The position numbers and the translations under genes are program-made. Below the pieces are notes generated by a model that was not told the DNA's origin, did not search any database, and was given only the letters and a program-made list of their open reading frames with translations. Below, piece after piece: positions 47,558 through 60,021 of a DNA stretch of 64,000 nucleotides. Within the stretch, counting starts at the first letter, position 1. Each line of letters starts with the position of its first letter. The stretch is from Ignavibacteriota bacterium (GTDB taxonomy: Bacteria > Bacteroidota > Ignavibacteria > UBA10030 > SZUA-254). The stretch spans positions 124,001 through 188,000 of the forward strand of contig JANYJZ010000033.1 of assembly GCA_025358305.1 (NCBI GenBank), read 5' to 3'.

Positions 47558-48970
47558 TCAGAGACCTTCCTGCGCGAGGACGTACGACAGGATCGCCACC
47601 GAGGCCGCGCCGAGCTCAAGTTCACGCTCGTTCACTTTGTCGATGGTGTCGCTCGTGGAATGGTGATAATCAAAGTAGCGGTGGCTGTCGACCCGGAGCC
47701 CGATCGTCGCGGCGCCCTGCTTGGCGAGCTCGCCGATGTCCGCGCCGCCGCCTCCGGGCTTGATCCGGTCCGCCTCGATCGGTTCGAAGAGGTAGGCCCA
47801 CCGGGCGACGTGTTCGAAGATCGAGGGGTTGCGCGCAGTCGTCGCGCTGTCCGCCGAGACGCCGAACCCGCGGGGGGTGAACCCGCCGGCATCCGATTCG
47901 ATGGCGGCGATGGGGTGCTCGCCTTCGCGCAGCTTCGCGGCGTAGGCCTTCCCGCCGCGCGTGCCGTTCTCTTCGTTCATAAAGAGCACCACGCGGATGG
48001 TCCGCTTCGGCCGTAAGCCGAGTTCCTTCAGGAGCCGCAAGGCTTCGAGCGAATGGACGCAGCCCGCGCCGTCGTCATGCGCGCCCGAGCCCTTGTCCCA
48101 GCTGTCGAGGTGTCCGCCGATGACGATCACCTCATCGGGCTTTTCGGTCCCGCGGAGTTCGCCGACGACGTTCGCCGACTCCACGTCGGGAAGCGTCTGG
48201 CAGGAAAGCTTCAAACGGACCGTCACCGACTGCCTCGCGGAGAGGAGGCTGTCAAGCCAGTTCGCGTCGAGCGCGCTCAGGGCCGCGGCCGGGACCTTCG
48301 GGACCGTGTCGTTGTAGTTCATCGCGCCGGTATGGGGAACGTCGTCGATCCGCATCGTCATCGAACGAACGATGGCCGCCACGCCGCCCGCCTTCGCCGC
48401 TTCGACGGCACCCTGTCCGCGCTGGCCCACCGCTCCGCCGTAGGCTTCGAAGGTGGTCAGCTTCGTCCGGTCCATCGGACGATTGAAAAAGATGATCTTG
48501 CCCTTCGCTTTCGCGCCGAGCGCCTTGAGTTCGTCGAAGGACTTCACTTCGACGACCTCGCCCGCGATGCCGTCGGCGGGGGTCCCGATGCTGCCCCCGA
48601 GCGCGCAGATCGTCAGGGGGACGTCGCCGAGCTTCGGGTCGCCGATGACGGAGGCTTCCTCCACCGGCCCGCGGACCCACCGCGGCACCATCACCGGTTC
48701 GGTCCTGACGCGGTCGAACCCGAGCCGCTCCATCTCGGCCTTCGCCCATTCGACGGCGCGGGCCGCCTGGGGCGAGCCGCTCACCCGGTTCCCGACGTTC
48801 GTCGTCAGGTCCGTGAGCATGGCATATGCCTGACCCGTCCCGAGAGCGGCGGCGAAGATCCGCTTCGCGTCGTCTTGGTACGGTTTTGCAAGGGTGTCTG
48901 CCTTTTGGGCGAGGAGAGAGGAAGAAACGAGCACGGAACAGGCGATCAGGAACAGTTTCATACGGCGCAA
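47558..48970 (-). CDS. M28 family zinc peptidase, paralogue
   Basis: VIVIGGHLDSWDKGSGAHDDGAGCVHSLEALRLL; VVLFMNEENGTRGGKAYA. Start may be the internal ATG at 48961. Confidence 0.9.
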   Translation of the reverse strand: MRRMKLFLIACSVLVSSSLLAQKADTLAKPYQDDAKRIFAAALGTGQAYAMLTDLTTNVGNRVSGSPQAARAVEWAKAEMERLGFDRVRTEPVMVPRWVRGPVEEASVIGDPKLGDVPLTICALGGSIGTPADGIAGEVVEVKSFDELKALGAKAKGKIIFFNRPMDRTKLTTFEAYGGAVGQRGQGAVEAAKAGGVAAIVRSMTMRIDDVPHTGAMNYNDTVPKVPAAALSALDANWLDSLLSARQSVTVRLKLSCQTLPDVESANVVGELRGTEKPDEVIVIGGHLDSWDKGSGAHDDGAGCVHSLEALRLLKELGLRPKRTIRVVLFMNEENGTRGGKAYAAKLREGEHPIAAIESDAGGFTPRGFGVSADSATTARNPSIFEHVARWAYLFEPIEADRIKPGGGGADIGELAKQGAATIGLRVDSHRYFDYHHSTSDTIDKVNERELELGAASVAILSYVLAQEGL

Positions 48971-49080
48971 TACCTCATGGGTGCGTGGAAGATGCGTCTT
49001 CGAGGAGATGACCCTTCATCGAAGTGTGCTGCGGGGAAGAGTCGTCGGTGGAGACCAGCGACGATAGCACAACGATGTTG

Positions 49081-49108
49081 AATATAGCAAAATCCGTCTG
49101 AAGTGCAA
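49081..49108 (-). promoter_or_regulatory. Sigma70-like promoter for the M28 pair
   Basis: Minus strand TTGCAC-16 nt-TATATT. Confidence 0.5.
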
Positions 49109-49242
49109 GGTTGTTGCCGCTTTTCTACGGGGAAGGTGCGGGGGGCGTTCACCCCGAGCGGGGCGGCATCCTGAAGAATCCACACGATTCGGGCGGAATC
49201 TCCGGGCTATGGGACGGACAGGCGGAGCGGAGAAGGCCCCCC

Positions 49243-49285
49243 AAAAAAACGGGGAGCAGGCATCCTCGTGATAGCCTGCTCCCCG
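49243..49285 (-). terminator. Rho-independent terminator for the PDZ gene
   Basis: Minus strand CGGGGAGCAGGC-TATCACGAGGAT-GCCTGCTCCCCG followed by TTTTTTT. Confidence 0.85.
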
Positions 49286-49322
49286 ACCTTGATCGTGCGG
49301 TGGGATTGGAGGAGGATCTTGG

Positions 49323-50366
49323 TTACATGTTGAGCACTTTGTCCGTGATGCGCTGCTGAAGCCGCTGCATCTTCTCGCGGATCCGGGCCTGCATCTGGGA
49401 AAGTGTTTCGTGAAGGTCGCGCAAGAAATCCCTGTTCGCCTCTGAGAGCGAATGCCGGGTCGAAGAATGATCGATGTACGGGAGGAACGGCGCGTTCATC
49501 TCGAGGGAGGTGTCATCGTCGTCCTCCTCCATCTCCTTGTCGTTGTCGCGGTCCTCCACCTTGAGGGAAAGGCTCTGCGCCTTGCCGTGGCGGAGTATGT
49601 CGATCTGGGCGGTGGTCTTGTCGCCGTCGAAGAGCTCCTCGCGCAGGGCCTCGACGTCCTTGACGGAGGACGAGTTCACTTTCACGATGACGTCTCCGGC
49701 CTTCAATCCGGCGTCGGCCGACGCGCTCCGCTTTTCGACGGAGGTCACCAGGAGCCCTCGGCCCTCGGGCACTTCAAAGTATTCAGCGAGCTGTTTTGAC
49801 AACTTCTGCAGTTCCATGCCCTCGACCGACTGCGACATCATCATGTTGAAATGGAACGGACGAACGCGCGGGATCGGCGGCACGACGACCGGCCGACGAC
49901 CGCCATACGAGTACGAATCGGGAGCGACGCCGTACCAGTACGAATTCGACTTCGTGCGCGATTGCTTGCGGAGCTTCACGTTCACGCTCTTTTTCTCCGC
50001 GCCGCGAGTGATCGCGATGGCGACGGGCGTGTCGGAGGAGGCGTGCTTCACCGCGAGGGTGAGGTCCTGCGCGTCCTTGATCGCCTTCCCGTCGAAGGAC
50101 GTGATGACGTCCCCCTCCTGGATACCGGCCTTCTCGGCGGGGCTCTCTTCGACGACGTCGCTCACGTAGGCGCCTTCGTCCACGGAGAGCTTTTCGCGCG
50201 ACTTCAGCCGCGACGTGACGTCCTCGAGCATGACCCCCAACCTTGTGCCGTTCCCCCCCGATCCGGAGAACGTGTAGGAGCGCGAGCGCGCCTGCGCGCC
50301 GGCCTCGGGCGCCACTAAGGCGCATACGGCGATGACAACAGCGGTGATCCACAATATTCGTTTCAT
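49323..50366 (-). CDS. Exported protein with two PDZ domains and no protease domain
   Basis: Signal peptide MKRILWITAVVIAVCALVAPEAGAQ; PDZ1 GAYVSDVVEESPAEKAGIQEGDVITSFDGKAI; PDZ2 GLLVTSVEKRSASADAGLKAGDVIVKVNSSSV; C-terminal helical tail. Confidence 0.85.
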   Translation of the reverse strand: MKRILWITAVVIAVCALVAPEAGAQARSRSYTFSGSGGNGTRLGVMLEDVTSRLKSREKLSVDEGAYVSDVVEESPAEKAGIQEGDVITSFDGKAIKDAQDLTLAVKHASSDTPVAIAITRGAEKKSVNVKLRKQSRTKSNSYWYGVAPDSYSYGGRRPVVVPPIPRVRPFHFNMMMSQSVEGMELQKLSKQLAEYFEVPEGRGLLVTSVEKRSASADAGLKAGDVIVKVNSSSVKDVEALREELFDGDKTTAQIDILRHGKAQSLSLKVEDRDNDKEMEEDDDDTSLEMNAPFLPYIDHSSTRHSLSEANRDFLRDLHETLSQMQARIREKMQRLQQRITDKVLNM

Positions 50367-50439
50367 GGTTCCTTCTCCTTGATACCTGGAAGCTCGTTTC
50401 CCGTTAGACTCACCGAACCGGAAAAAGGTTGACATGCCC

Positions 50440-50904
50440 TTAGAGGATCTTCGTGATCTCCGCTGCTTTTTCGCCCCGGACGATGTATTCGTGGACGATC
50501 CGGAGACCTTCGCGCTGGCCCGGCCAGACGAGCCGGGATCGGGCCTTCTCCTCGTCGCACCATTCAAAGGCATCATGCTCGTTCGAGAGCGTCGGCTGGT
50601 CCCCCACTCTGACCTGCGCCGCGAACATGGGACAGAGGTGGACACTGTCCGACCGATGCTCGTAGAACGTGCTGAGATATGGTACGACCCAGAAGGAAGA
50701 AGGTTTCAGCCCGGTCTCTTCGAGAAGCTCCCTGATGGCGGCTTCGACGGCCCGCTCCCCCTGTTCGATCGAGCCGGTGACGAACTGCCAGGTACCGGGA
50801 TAGACCGTTTCGCGCAAGGTGCGCTTCAGGAGAAGGTATTGAGGCCTGTCGTCTTCGAACTTGAAGATGCAGACCTCGACGATGGACGAGACGACGTGCG
50901 GCAT
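50440..50904 (-). CDS. NUDIX hydrolase
   Basis: Nudix box GSIEQGERAVEAAIRELLEETGL. Confidence 0.9.
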   Translation of the reverse strand: MPHVVSSIVEVCIFKFEDDRPQYLLLKRTLRETVYPGTWQFVTGSIEQGERAVEAAIRELLEETGLKPSSFWVVPYLSTFYEHRSDSVHLCPMFAAQVRVGDQPTLSNEHDAFEWCDEEKARSRLVWPGQREGLRIVHEYIVRGEKAAEITKIL

Positions 50905-50931
50905 GTGCGGATCCTCCGAATTATCAACGGT

Positions 50932-51657
50932 TTATGGCGGGGAGAGCAGTTCCAAAGCGTCGGGGGGAAGGTAGTTCCATTCCCCCGGCTTCAACGAGCC
51001 GGCTCTGAGACGGCCGATCGCAATCCTCTCCAGGGCAAGGACGCGGTAGCCGAGCGAGTCGAACATTTTGCGGATCTGACGGTTCTTCCCCTCGACGATG
51101 GTGATCTCCGCCCTGCCTCCTCCCTTGGGCGTCAGGAGCGCCGGCAGGAGTTCGACGCCGCCGACCGTAAGCCCGGCGCGGATCGCCCGAGCGTCTTCGG
51201 GCGAGACGTCTTTGTCGAGGGTCACGATGTACGTCTTCGGAGACCCGGAATCCGGGTTTGTGAGCGATTCGCCGAGGCGGTTGTCGTTCGTGAAGAGCAG
51301 GAGTCCCGAGGTCTCCTTGTCGAGCCTGCCGACGGGGAAGACCCACCGGCCGACGTCGCCGAGTAGACCGTACACTGTCGGCCTCCCCCTCTCATCCGAG
51401 CGCGTCGTCACGAGCCCCGCGGGCTTGTTCATGAGGATATAGACGAGGGTCTTCGTCCCGACCCGGACGCCGTCGACGGCGATCGCGTCAACAGAAAGAG
51501 CGACCCGCCGGGAGACGCTCCGGACGACGGCGCCGTTGACGCTGACGCGTCCGGCGGCGATGAGCCCTTCCGCCTCCTTCCGCGAAGAGTAGCCGAGCTT
51601 CGACAAGGCCCGCGCGAGGCTCACGTCGGCCTTCGGGCCGTGCTTCATAGGAACCAC
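50932..51657 (-). CDS. RsuA/RluB-family pseudouridine synthase
   Basis: S4 domain SLARALSKLGYSSRKEAEGLIAAGRVSVNG; VGRLDKETSGLLLFTND; EGKNRQIRKMFDSLGYRV. Confidence 0.92.
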   Translation of the reverse strand: MVPMKHGPKADVSLARALSKLGYSSRKEAEGLIAAGRVSVNGAVVRSVSRRVALSVDAIAVDGVRVGTKTLVYILMNKPAGLVTTRSDERGRPTVYGLLGDVGRWVFPVGRLDKETSGLLLFTNDNRLGESLTNPDSGSPKTYIVTLDKDVSPEDARAIRAGLTVGGVELLPALLTPKGGGRAEITIVEGKNRQIRKMFDSLGYRVLALERIAIGRLRAGSLKPGEWNYLPPDALELLSPP

Positions 51658-52262
51658 CGGACACTGAAGTACGAAAGGACGAGGATCGCGCTCAGGACGG
51701 CCGCGAGCACGAGACGGTGGGAGGTGAGGTACCGCTTCACCGGTTCGCCGAACGCCATGAGGAGGCCGCCGAGGAGGCCGAACCGGATCACCCGGCCGAG
51801 GAGGGAACCGAGGAAAAGAGTCCCCAGCGGAAGCGTTCGATTGAACCCCGCCGCCATCGTGAACACGGCATACGGCACCGGGGTGAGCCCCGCCAGGATG
51901 AGGGTGAGAATGCCGTGCTCCCGGTACTGGAGGAGGACCCCCATGAACGCGTTCTCGACCCCGAGGCCGGACAGGAGCGGCCGGCCGAACGATTCGAAGA
52001 AGTAACTCCCGATGGCGTAGCCGATGAGGGAGCCTGCGACGGAACCGAGGGTGCAGATGGCCGCGAACAGGAACGACTTCCGCGGGCTACCGAGGCAGAG
52101 CGTAAAGAAGAGAGGATCGGGCGGGAGAGGGAACACTGAACCTTCGATGACCGCGATGCCGAAAAGGATCCAGCGCGCGTGCGCCTTCGTCGAGAGTTCC
52201 TCGACCCACGCGGTGAGGCGCGCAGGGAGAGCGCTCCGTTCGTTCGTCCGGTTCTGTGACAT
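51645..52262 (-). CDS. YqaA/DedA-type VTT-domain membrane protein
   Basis: FGIAVIEGSVFPLPPDPLFFTLCL; GSVAGSLIGYAIG; AGLTPVPYAVFTMAAG. Confidence 0.85.
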   Translation of the reverse strand: MSQNRTNERSALPARLTAWVEELSTKAHARWILFGIAVIEGSVFPLPPDPLFFTLCLGSPRKSFLFAAICTLGSVAGSLIGYAIGSYFFESFGRPLLSGLGVENAFMGVLLQYREHGILTLILAGLTPVPYAVFTMAAGFNRTLPLGTLFLGSLLGRVIRFGLLGGLLMAFGEPVKRYLTSHRLVLAAVLSAILVLSYFSVRWFL

Positions 52263-52300
52263 GGTCTATTGGGACCTTCTCTCGGGTATTCTGAATCGTG

Positions 52301-52329
52301 AATATAGAAAAGCGCGCGCGAAGTGTCAA
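52301..52329 (-). promoter_or_regulatory. Near-consensus sigma70-like promoter for the YqaA-like gene
   Basis: Minus strand TTGACA-17 nt-TATATT. Confidence 0.75.
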
Positions 52330-52354
52330 ACCTGCTCCCCCCTTCCGAACGCGG

Positions 52355-52390
52355 CGAAGCCCGGCGCGAGGTTCTCGCCGCCGGGCTTCG
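52355..52390. terminator. 12-bp stem (extendable across one bulge) hairpin downstream of the His-rich membrane protein gene
   Basis: CGAAGCCCGGCG (52355-52366) / CGCCGGGCTTCG (52379-52390) with nested CGAG/CTCG; no strong U tract. Confidence 0.55.
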
Positions 52391-52417
52391 TGCCACACAG
52401 AGTTGGGCCGCTGAACG

Positions 52418-53563
52418 TCAGGCCTGGATCGCGTCTTTCTGCATGAAGAGCAGGTGGTCGTGGTAATAATGCATCAGGAGGAACGACAGGACGACCACGT
52501 AGTAGCACTGGTCGAACGAAAATCCGAGCGCATCCTTGTTGATAAGGAGGAGCGCGATCATGCTCACCGCGCCCAGGGCGCACCCGACGTTGAAGAAGTA
52601 GAACTTCCAGCCCTTGCCGGCGAGCGACATGTTCCGGATGAGGGGAGTGGCGATACCCTCCTTCTGCTGCCGGAGCCGGTTGATGTAGAGCGTCAACCCG
52701 AGATACTGGAATGAATGCCAGGTATTAAACCCCTGGAAGGCGACGTCGAGCTCGTGATACGAGGGGATGAAGAACGAGACGACGATCGTGAGTCCCATGA
52801 GGAGCGTCTTGGGAACGTGGAGCTCGCCCCGGGTGTACTCGCGGTAGGTCCGGCCGATCCAGAGGGTCAGGGCCACCGCGAAGACGAGCGTCACCGTAAG
52901 GAAGAGCCCCCACCCGACGACGGGGTTGTTCTCGATCATCATGAAATCGGGGAACAGCAGCCGGATCTTGCCGATCTTGAAATCGTTGTTCACCATCCGC
53001 CAAACGCCGATAGGATAGAGCGACGAAAAGACGACGACGTAGTCGAGCATCCGGGCGGGGAACGAGATCTTCCGCTCCAGCCTGCCGTTGTAGCAGTCGA
53101 TGATGTAGGCGATCTGGTGGAGGATGTGCACCGAGGCCCAGAAGAAGAAGAACGTCACCAGGAGCGGGAAATTCACCACGCCGAGGTAGACCACGAGCAT
53201 CGGCAGGAGGAGCGAGCCCAGGAGGAACCCGACGTGCTGTTTCCGGAACTCTCCGTCGAGGAAGGTCCTCGTGTAGGTCGCGTACATGTGCGGTCCGCCG
53301 ATGAGGAGCGCGATCATCCCGTTGACGGTGTTGCGGCTGAAATCGAGGACGTCCGCGGGCGCGACGCCGAGGACCGTGCGCACCGAAGAGATCCCCAGGA
53401 GGTACTGAAAGATCTCATAGGCGGCGAACGGGAGAATGACCAAGGCCGCGCTCAAACTGATGAACGTCAGGTCCCAGGTCCGGTTGTTGAGCCAGAGATT
53501 CTGCGAGACCTCATGCGGTCGCGAGTCTACGGCAACCGAATAGGTGTTGTTCATCGACGGCAC
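52418..53563 (-). CDS. Polytopic membrane protein of unknown function with conserved-looking His motifs
   Basis: 381 aa, many hydrophobic helices; GGPHMYATYTRTF, VHILHQIAYI, FNTWHSFQYLGL, LMHYYHDHLLF. Confidence 0.8.
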   Translation of the reverse strand: MPSMNNTYSVAVDSRPHEVSQNLWLNNRTWDLTFISLSAALVILPFAAYEIFQYLLGISSVRTVLGVAPADVLDFSRNTVNGMIALLIGGPHMYATYTRTFLDGEFRKQHVGFLLGSLLLPMLVVYLGVVNFPLLVTFFFFWASVHILHQIAYIIDCYNGRLERKISFPARMLDYVVVFSSLYPIGVWRMVNNDFKIGKIRLLFPDFMMIENNPVVGWGLFLTVTLVFAVALTLWIGRTYREYTRGELHVPKTLLMGLTIVVSFFIPSYHELDVAFQGFNTWHSFQYLGLTLYINRLRQQKEGIATPLIRNMSLAGKGWKFYFFNVGCALGAVSMIALLLINKDALGFSFDQCYYVVVLSFLLMHYYHDHLLFMQKDAIQA

Positions 53564-53621
53564 AGGCTGTTCGTGGTCATGAGAAGGTCGAATTCAGGTA
53601 ATGGCGACAAAAAGACCCCTT

Positions 53622-53650
53622 AACATAGCCAATTCCCACAATAGAGTCAA
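53622..53650 (-). promoter_or_regulatory. Sigma70-like promoter for the His-rich membrane protein
   Basis: Minus strand TTGACT-17 nt-TATGTT. Confidence 0.6.
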
Positions 53651-53676
53651 GAACCTTGTTTACAGGGTGATTTGGC

Positions 53677-55494
53677 TCAGGAGAGGCCTTCATACATCTT
53701 GTCGATGAGGGCCTTGAACTTCTCCTCGACCACTTTGCGCTTCACCTTCCCGATGAGGGTAGTTTCTCCCCCTTCGACAGTCAAGGGCGCATCAAGGAGC
53801 GTGAATTTCCGGACCCGTTCGAAGCTCGCGAGGTCCTTCTGCACCCGGGCGATCTCGCCGTCGAACAGGGCATGCACATCGGGTGCGTTGAGGAGCTCGG
53901 GGAGGCTAGCGGCTGAAAGCCCCTTCGCCCGGGCATAGTCTCGGACCAGGTCGTAGTCGGGCACGACCAGGGCGGTGAGATACATCCTCCCGTCGCCGAT
54001 CAAGACGAACTGGTCGATGTACCGACTTCCGAGGAAGAGCGACTCGATCGGCTGCGGCGCGATGTTCTTGCCGCCGGAGGTGACGAAGAGGTGCTTCTTC
54101 CTGTCCGTGATCCGCAGGTAGCCGTCCGGGTCGAACATGCCGATGTCGCCCGTATGGAGCCAGCCGTCGCCGTCGACCACCTCGCGCGTGGCCTCGGGGT
54201 TGTTCCAATATCCCTTCATGACGTTCGGCCCCCGGGCCAGGATCTCCCCATCGTGTGCGATGCGGACCTCGACGCCCGGTATGGGAAATCCGACCGTGCC
54301 GAAGCGGTGACGGTCGAGGCGGTTGACGCTGATGACGGGGGAAGATTCCGTCATCCCGTATCCTTCGAGGATCCGGATGCCGATCGCCTCGAAGAACTCG
54401 CCGAGCTCGCGCGGGAGCGCGGCGCCGCCGGAGACAAAGAAGCGTATCCTCCCCCCCGTTCTCGCCCTAATCTTGTCGAAGACGAGCGCCTGCGCGACCC
54501 GGTGGAGGAGCGCCGTCCTGAGCCGAACGCCGCCCGCGGCGCGCTCACGCACGGCGCGCCTGCCGATCTCCACCGCCCAAAAGAAGATCCGCCGGCGCAC
54601 AGGCGGAGCGAGGGCGACCTGCTTCATGAGCCGGTTGTACATCCGTTCGAAGAGCCGCGGCACGGTCGTCACGACCGTCGGCCGGACCTCCGCGAGGTTG
54701 TCCTGGACCGTCTCGATGCTCTCAGCGTAGGCGATCGTCACGCCGCAGGCCATCGCCGTGTAATACCCCGCCATGCGCTCGTACGAGTGGCACAGCGGAA
54801 GGAACGACAGGATGAGATCCTCGTGGTTGAACGGGATGCAATCGGCGGACGATTTGATGTTGCTCACGAGGTTCTCGTGCGTGAGCATGACGCCCTTCGG
54901 GTTGCCCGTCGTGCCGGAGGTGTAGATGAGCGTGAGGAGGTCCTCGGGCCGGACGGCGGCGGCTTCACGCTCGACGTGGTCGGGACGCTCGGTGCGGAAG
55001 CGCACGCCGCGGTCCATCACCGTCGCGTAGAAGAGGATGTTCTCCGATTGCGAGAGGCCTTTGTCGGAAAAGACGATGACCGTCCTGAGGGTGGGGACCT
55101 CGGGAAGCACCTTCAGGAGTTTTGCGAGCTGCATCTGGTTCGAGACGATGGCGTAGGAGGCGCCGGCGTCGTTGAGCGTGTACTCGATCTGCTTCGCCGT
55201 AAGCGTCGGATAGATGGACACGTTCACCGCGCCGAGCCGAATCATGCCGCTGTCGGCGACGACCCACTCCGGCCGGTTCTCCGAGATGAGCGCGACGCGG
55301 TCGCCGCGCTTGACGCCGAGCGACGCGAGGCCGTTCGCAAAACAGACCGCGCGGTCCTGGAACTCTTGGTACGAGATGTCGCGGTACGCGCCGCCGGACT
55401 TGTACATGAGCATCGGCCGCCCTTCCGCGGCGAATGCCGCGCTCAGGCGTTCGAACATTTCCGCAAGCGTCGTGAACGTTACGGGCGTCGACAC
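53677..55494 (-). CDS. AMP-dependent long-chain fatty acid-CoA ligase
   Basis: LLTLIYTSGTTGNPKGVMLTHENLVSNI; GYGMTESSPVISVN; GWLHTGDIGMFDPDGYLRITDRKKHLFVTSGGKNIAPQPIE. Confidence 0.95.
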   Translation of the reverse strand: MSTPVTFTTLAEMFERLSAAFAAEGRPMLMYKSGGAYRDISYQEFQDRAVCFANGLASLGVKRGDRVALISENRPEWVVADSGMIRLGAVNVSIYPTLTAKQIEYTLNDAGASYAIVSNQMQLAKLLKVLPEVPTLRTVIVFSDKGLSQSENILFYATVMDRGVRFRTERPDHVEREAAAVRPEDLLTLIYTSGTTGNPKGVMLTHENLVSNIKSSADCIPFNHEDLILSFLPLCHSYERMAGYYTAMACGVTIAYAESIETVQDNLAEVRPTVVTTVPRLFERMYNRLMKQVALAPPVRRRIFFWAVEIGRRAVRERAAGGVRLRTALLHRVAQALVFDKIRARTGGRIRFFVSGGAALPRELGEFFEAIGIRILEGYGMTESSPVISVNRLDRHRFGTVGFPIPGVEVRIAHDGEILARGPNVMKGYWNNPEATREVVDGDGWLHTGDIGMFDPDGYLRITDRKKHLFVTSGGKNIAPQPIESLFLGSRYIDQFVLIGDGRMYLTALVVPDYDLVRDYARAKGLSAASLPELLNAPDVHALFDGEIARVQKDLASFERVRKFTLLDAPLTVEGGETTLIGKVKRKVVEEKFKALIDKMYEGLS

Positions 55495-55557
55495 AGTATC
55501 GGCGTGTGAGGATGGATGATCATATGTGAAGGCGTGCGCATTTTATAGGACGCGCGT

Positions 55558-55586
55558 AAAATAACCGCCGCCACGGTGAAATGCAA
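55558..55586 (-). promoter_or_regulatory. Sigma70-like promoter for the acyl-CoA ligase gene
   Basis: Minus strand TTGCAT-17 nt-TATTTT. Confidence 0.45.
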
Positions 55587-55751
55587 CCGGCGATCAGGCC
55601 GTTCGTAAAGCATGGAAATCCGTCTGGAACGGGCATGTCGCAGCGCGCACAACCGGTGCCCTATCCATAAGGATTTCCACGATTTGGTCAAGGGAAAATT
55701 GTGGTTCAGTCAATTGCTACCGGCTCCAATGAAATTTTAATAATTTTTTAC

Positions 55752-55780
55752 TTGACTTCTTATACCCAACTGTATATATT
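55752..55780 (+). promoter_or_regulatory. Sigma70-like promoter for nrdJ
   Basis: TTGACT (55752-55757)-17 nt-TATATT (55775-55780), AT-rich context. Confidence 0.65.
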
Positions 55781-56029
55781 TCGTCCCAATGTCACTGATT
55801 TACCTGTTTCGAGGATGGTGACATCGAATACCCCTTCCGCTGACCGAACATGCTAGAGTGAGTCGCTCGAGTTTCACAGGTTGAGGCAGATGTAAGAGAC
55901 TCCTCCAGAGATGTTCACAAATCAGCAAAATTATATCAATTGAGAGATCACCGGCAGCTCGTCCGGCGGTCATGTCGTTTAATTCACGATTTGTGTTTTC
56001 ACCCCGTTATACAAGAGGAGACATCACCC

Positions 56030-58789
<2,760 letters not shown>

Positions 58790-58835
58790 GCCCCCCCCCG
58801 AGCGACCCTCGTCGATACGCAAACGTCTGATCTGC

Positions 58836-58867
58836 AAAGGGCGCGCCGGATGACCGGCGCGCCCTTT
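58836..58867. terminator. 14-bp perfect hairpin between the convergent nrdJ and OMP genes
   Basis: AAAGGGCGCGCCGG / CCGGCGCGCCCTTT with ATGA loop. Confidence 0.75.
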
Positions 58868-58915
58868 GTCATTCTGTACCTCAGCCCCGGCGCAGCAGTG
58901 GACGCGCGCCCTCGA

Positions 58916-59911
58916 TCACTCCCCCGTCACGCTAAACACCGCACTGAGCCCGAACTGCAGGTTGAACCGCGATGTCTGCTGAATGCCGTGGACGTCCTGG
59001 TAGACCGGAAGCTGGAGGTTCGCAAAACCGGAGAACCCGTCGCCGAAGCGCACGTCGAGTCCCGGGGTGAGGAAGAGCCATGATCCGCCGGTATTTTCGC
59101 GCGGTTCGCCGGTGCTCCCGACGTCGGCGTAGTCCACGAACTTGCCATTGAGCTGAAGGAGGAAACTTACGTGCCGGCTCATTTCGTACGCTGTGCCGAG
59201 ATGCGCCTGGAAAACGGATCCGAACCGCCAGCCTCCAGGGCCACGGCCGTTCCACTGGACATGCACTTCCGCGATGAGAGGCAGCGCACTGTACTCGCCG
59301 GAGAGCGTCGGAACAGGCGCGACGTCCTGGCGGAACTGCAGTCCGGCGAAAGCGTCGGTGGATCCTGACCCGGGCTGGAGCGCGATCTCCGCCGTCTCAC
59401 CCTCCGCATTGGCGAAATCGGTCACGCCGGTCGGCAGCTTCACCCCTCCCAAGACGCTGAGTTCCGCATCTTCCGGGGCTCCCGGCGAGAGAAGCGAGAT
59501 CCTGCACGACGCCCGCACGTCCCCAAGCCCGCTGAAGTTCCACTGCTCCAACTGGTCCCCGCCCGCATCGTGGTGGATATGGCTGTGTTGTCTCCGGACG
59601 AAAGGGAGATCGATGCTCAGCCCAATCCGCTCGCTCAATCCCGCCGCCAGATGAAATGTTTCACGCTCGTTGATCGTCCGCACTTCGTCGTGGTCGTACC
59701 GGATCGCACCGACGTACGATCTCGATGAACCGACGTAGATCCTGTCCTGATCGATGTATTCGCGGAAGTACGAGAGCTGAAGTGTCCCCGCGCGGAGACC
59801 CCGCTGCGACGCCAGTGGGCACGATGCGGATCCGCAGCTCGCACAAAGAGGTGTCCGGGCCAGGACGGCTGCAAGAAGGAGATACAGTATGGTGCTTGAA
59901 GACGTTTTCAT
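58916..59911 (-). CDS. Outer membrane beta-barrel protein, transporter-like
   Basis: Signal peptide MKTSSSTILYLLLAAVLARTPLCASCGSASC; alternating amphipathic strands; RRQHSHIHHDAGG. Confidence 0.65.
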   Translation of the reverse strand: MKTSSSTILYLLLAAVLARTPLCASCGSASCPLASQRGLRAGTLQLSYFREYIDQDRIYVGSSRSYVGAIRYDHDEVRTINERETFHLAAGLSERIGLSIDLPFVRRQHSHIHHDAGGDQLEQWNFSGLGDVRASCRISLLSPGAPEDAELSVLGGVKLPTGVTDFANAEGETAEIALQPGSGSTDAFAGLQFRQDVAPVPTLSGEYSALPLIAEVHVQWNGRGPGGWRFGSVFQAHLGTAYEMSRHVSFLLQLNGKFVDYADVGSTGEPRENTGGSWLFLTPGLDVRFGDGFSGFANLQLPVYQDVHGIQQTSRFNLQFGLSAVFSVTGE

Positions 59912-60021
59912 AGAGCAGCGATCCTTGTCAAGGTACAGGGATGGGCGTTCGTTTCCCTGCAAGGGGGAACACTGCCGCCGCAGGGAAACGCGTCACGTGA
60001 AATGGTGGACCGGGGTCGGGA

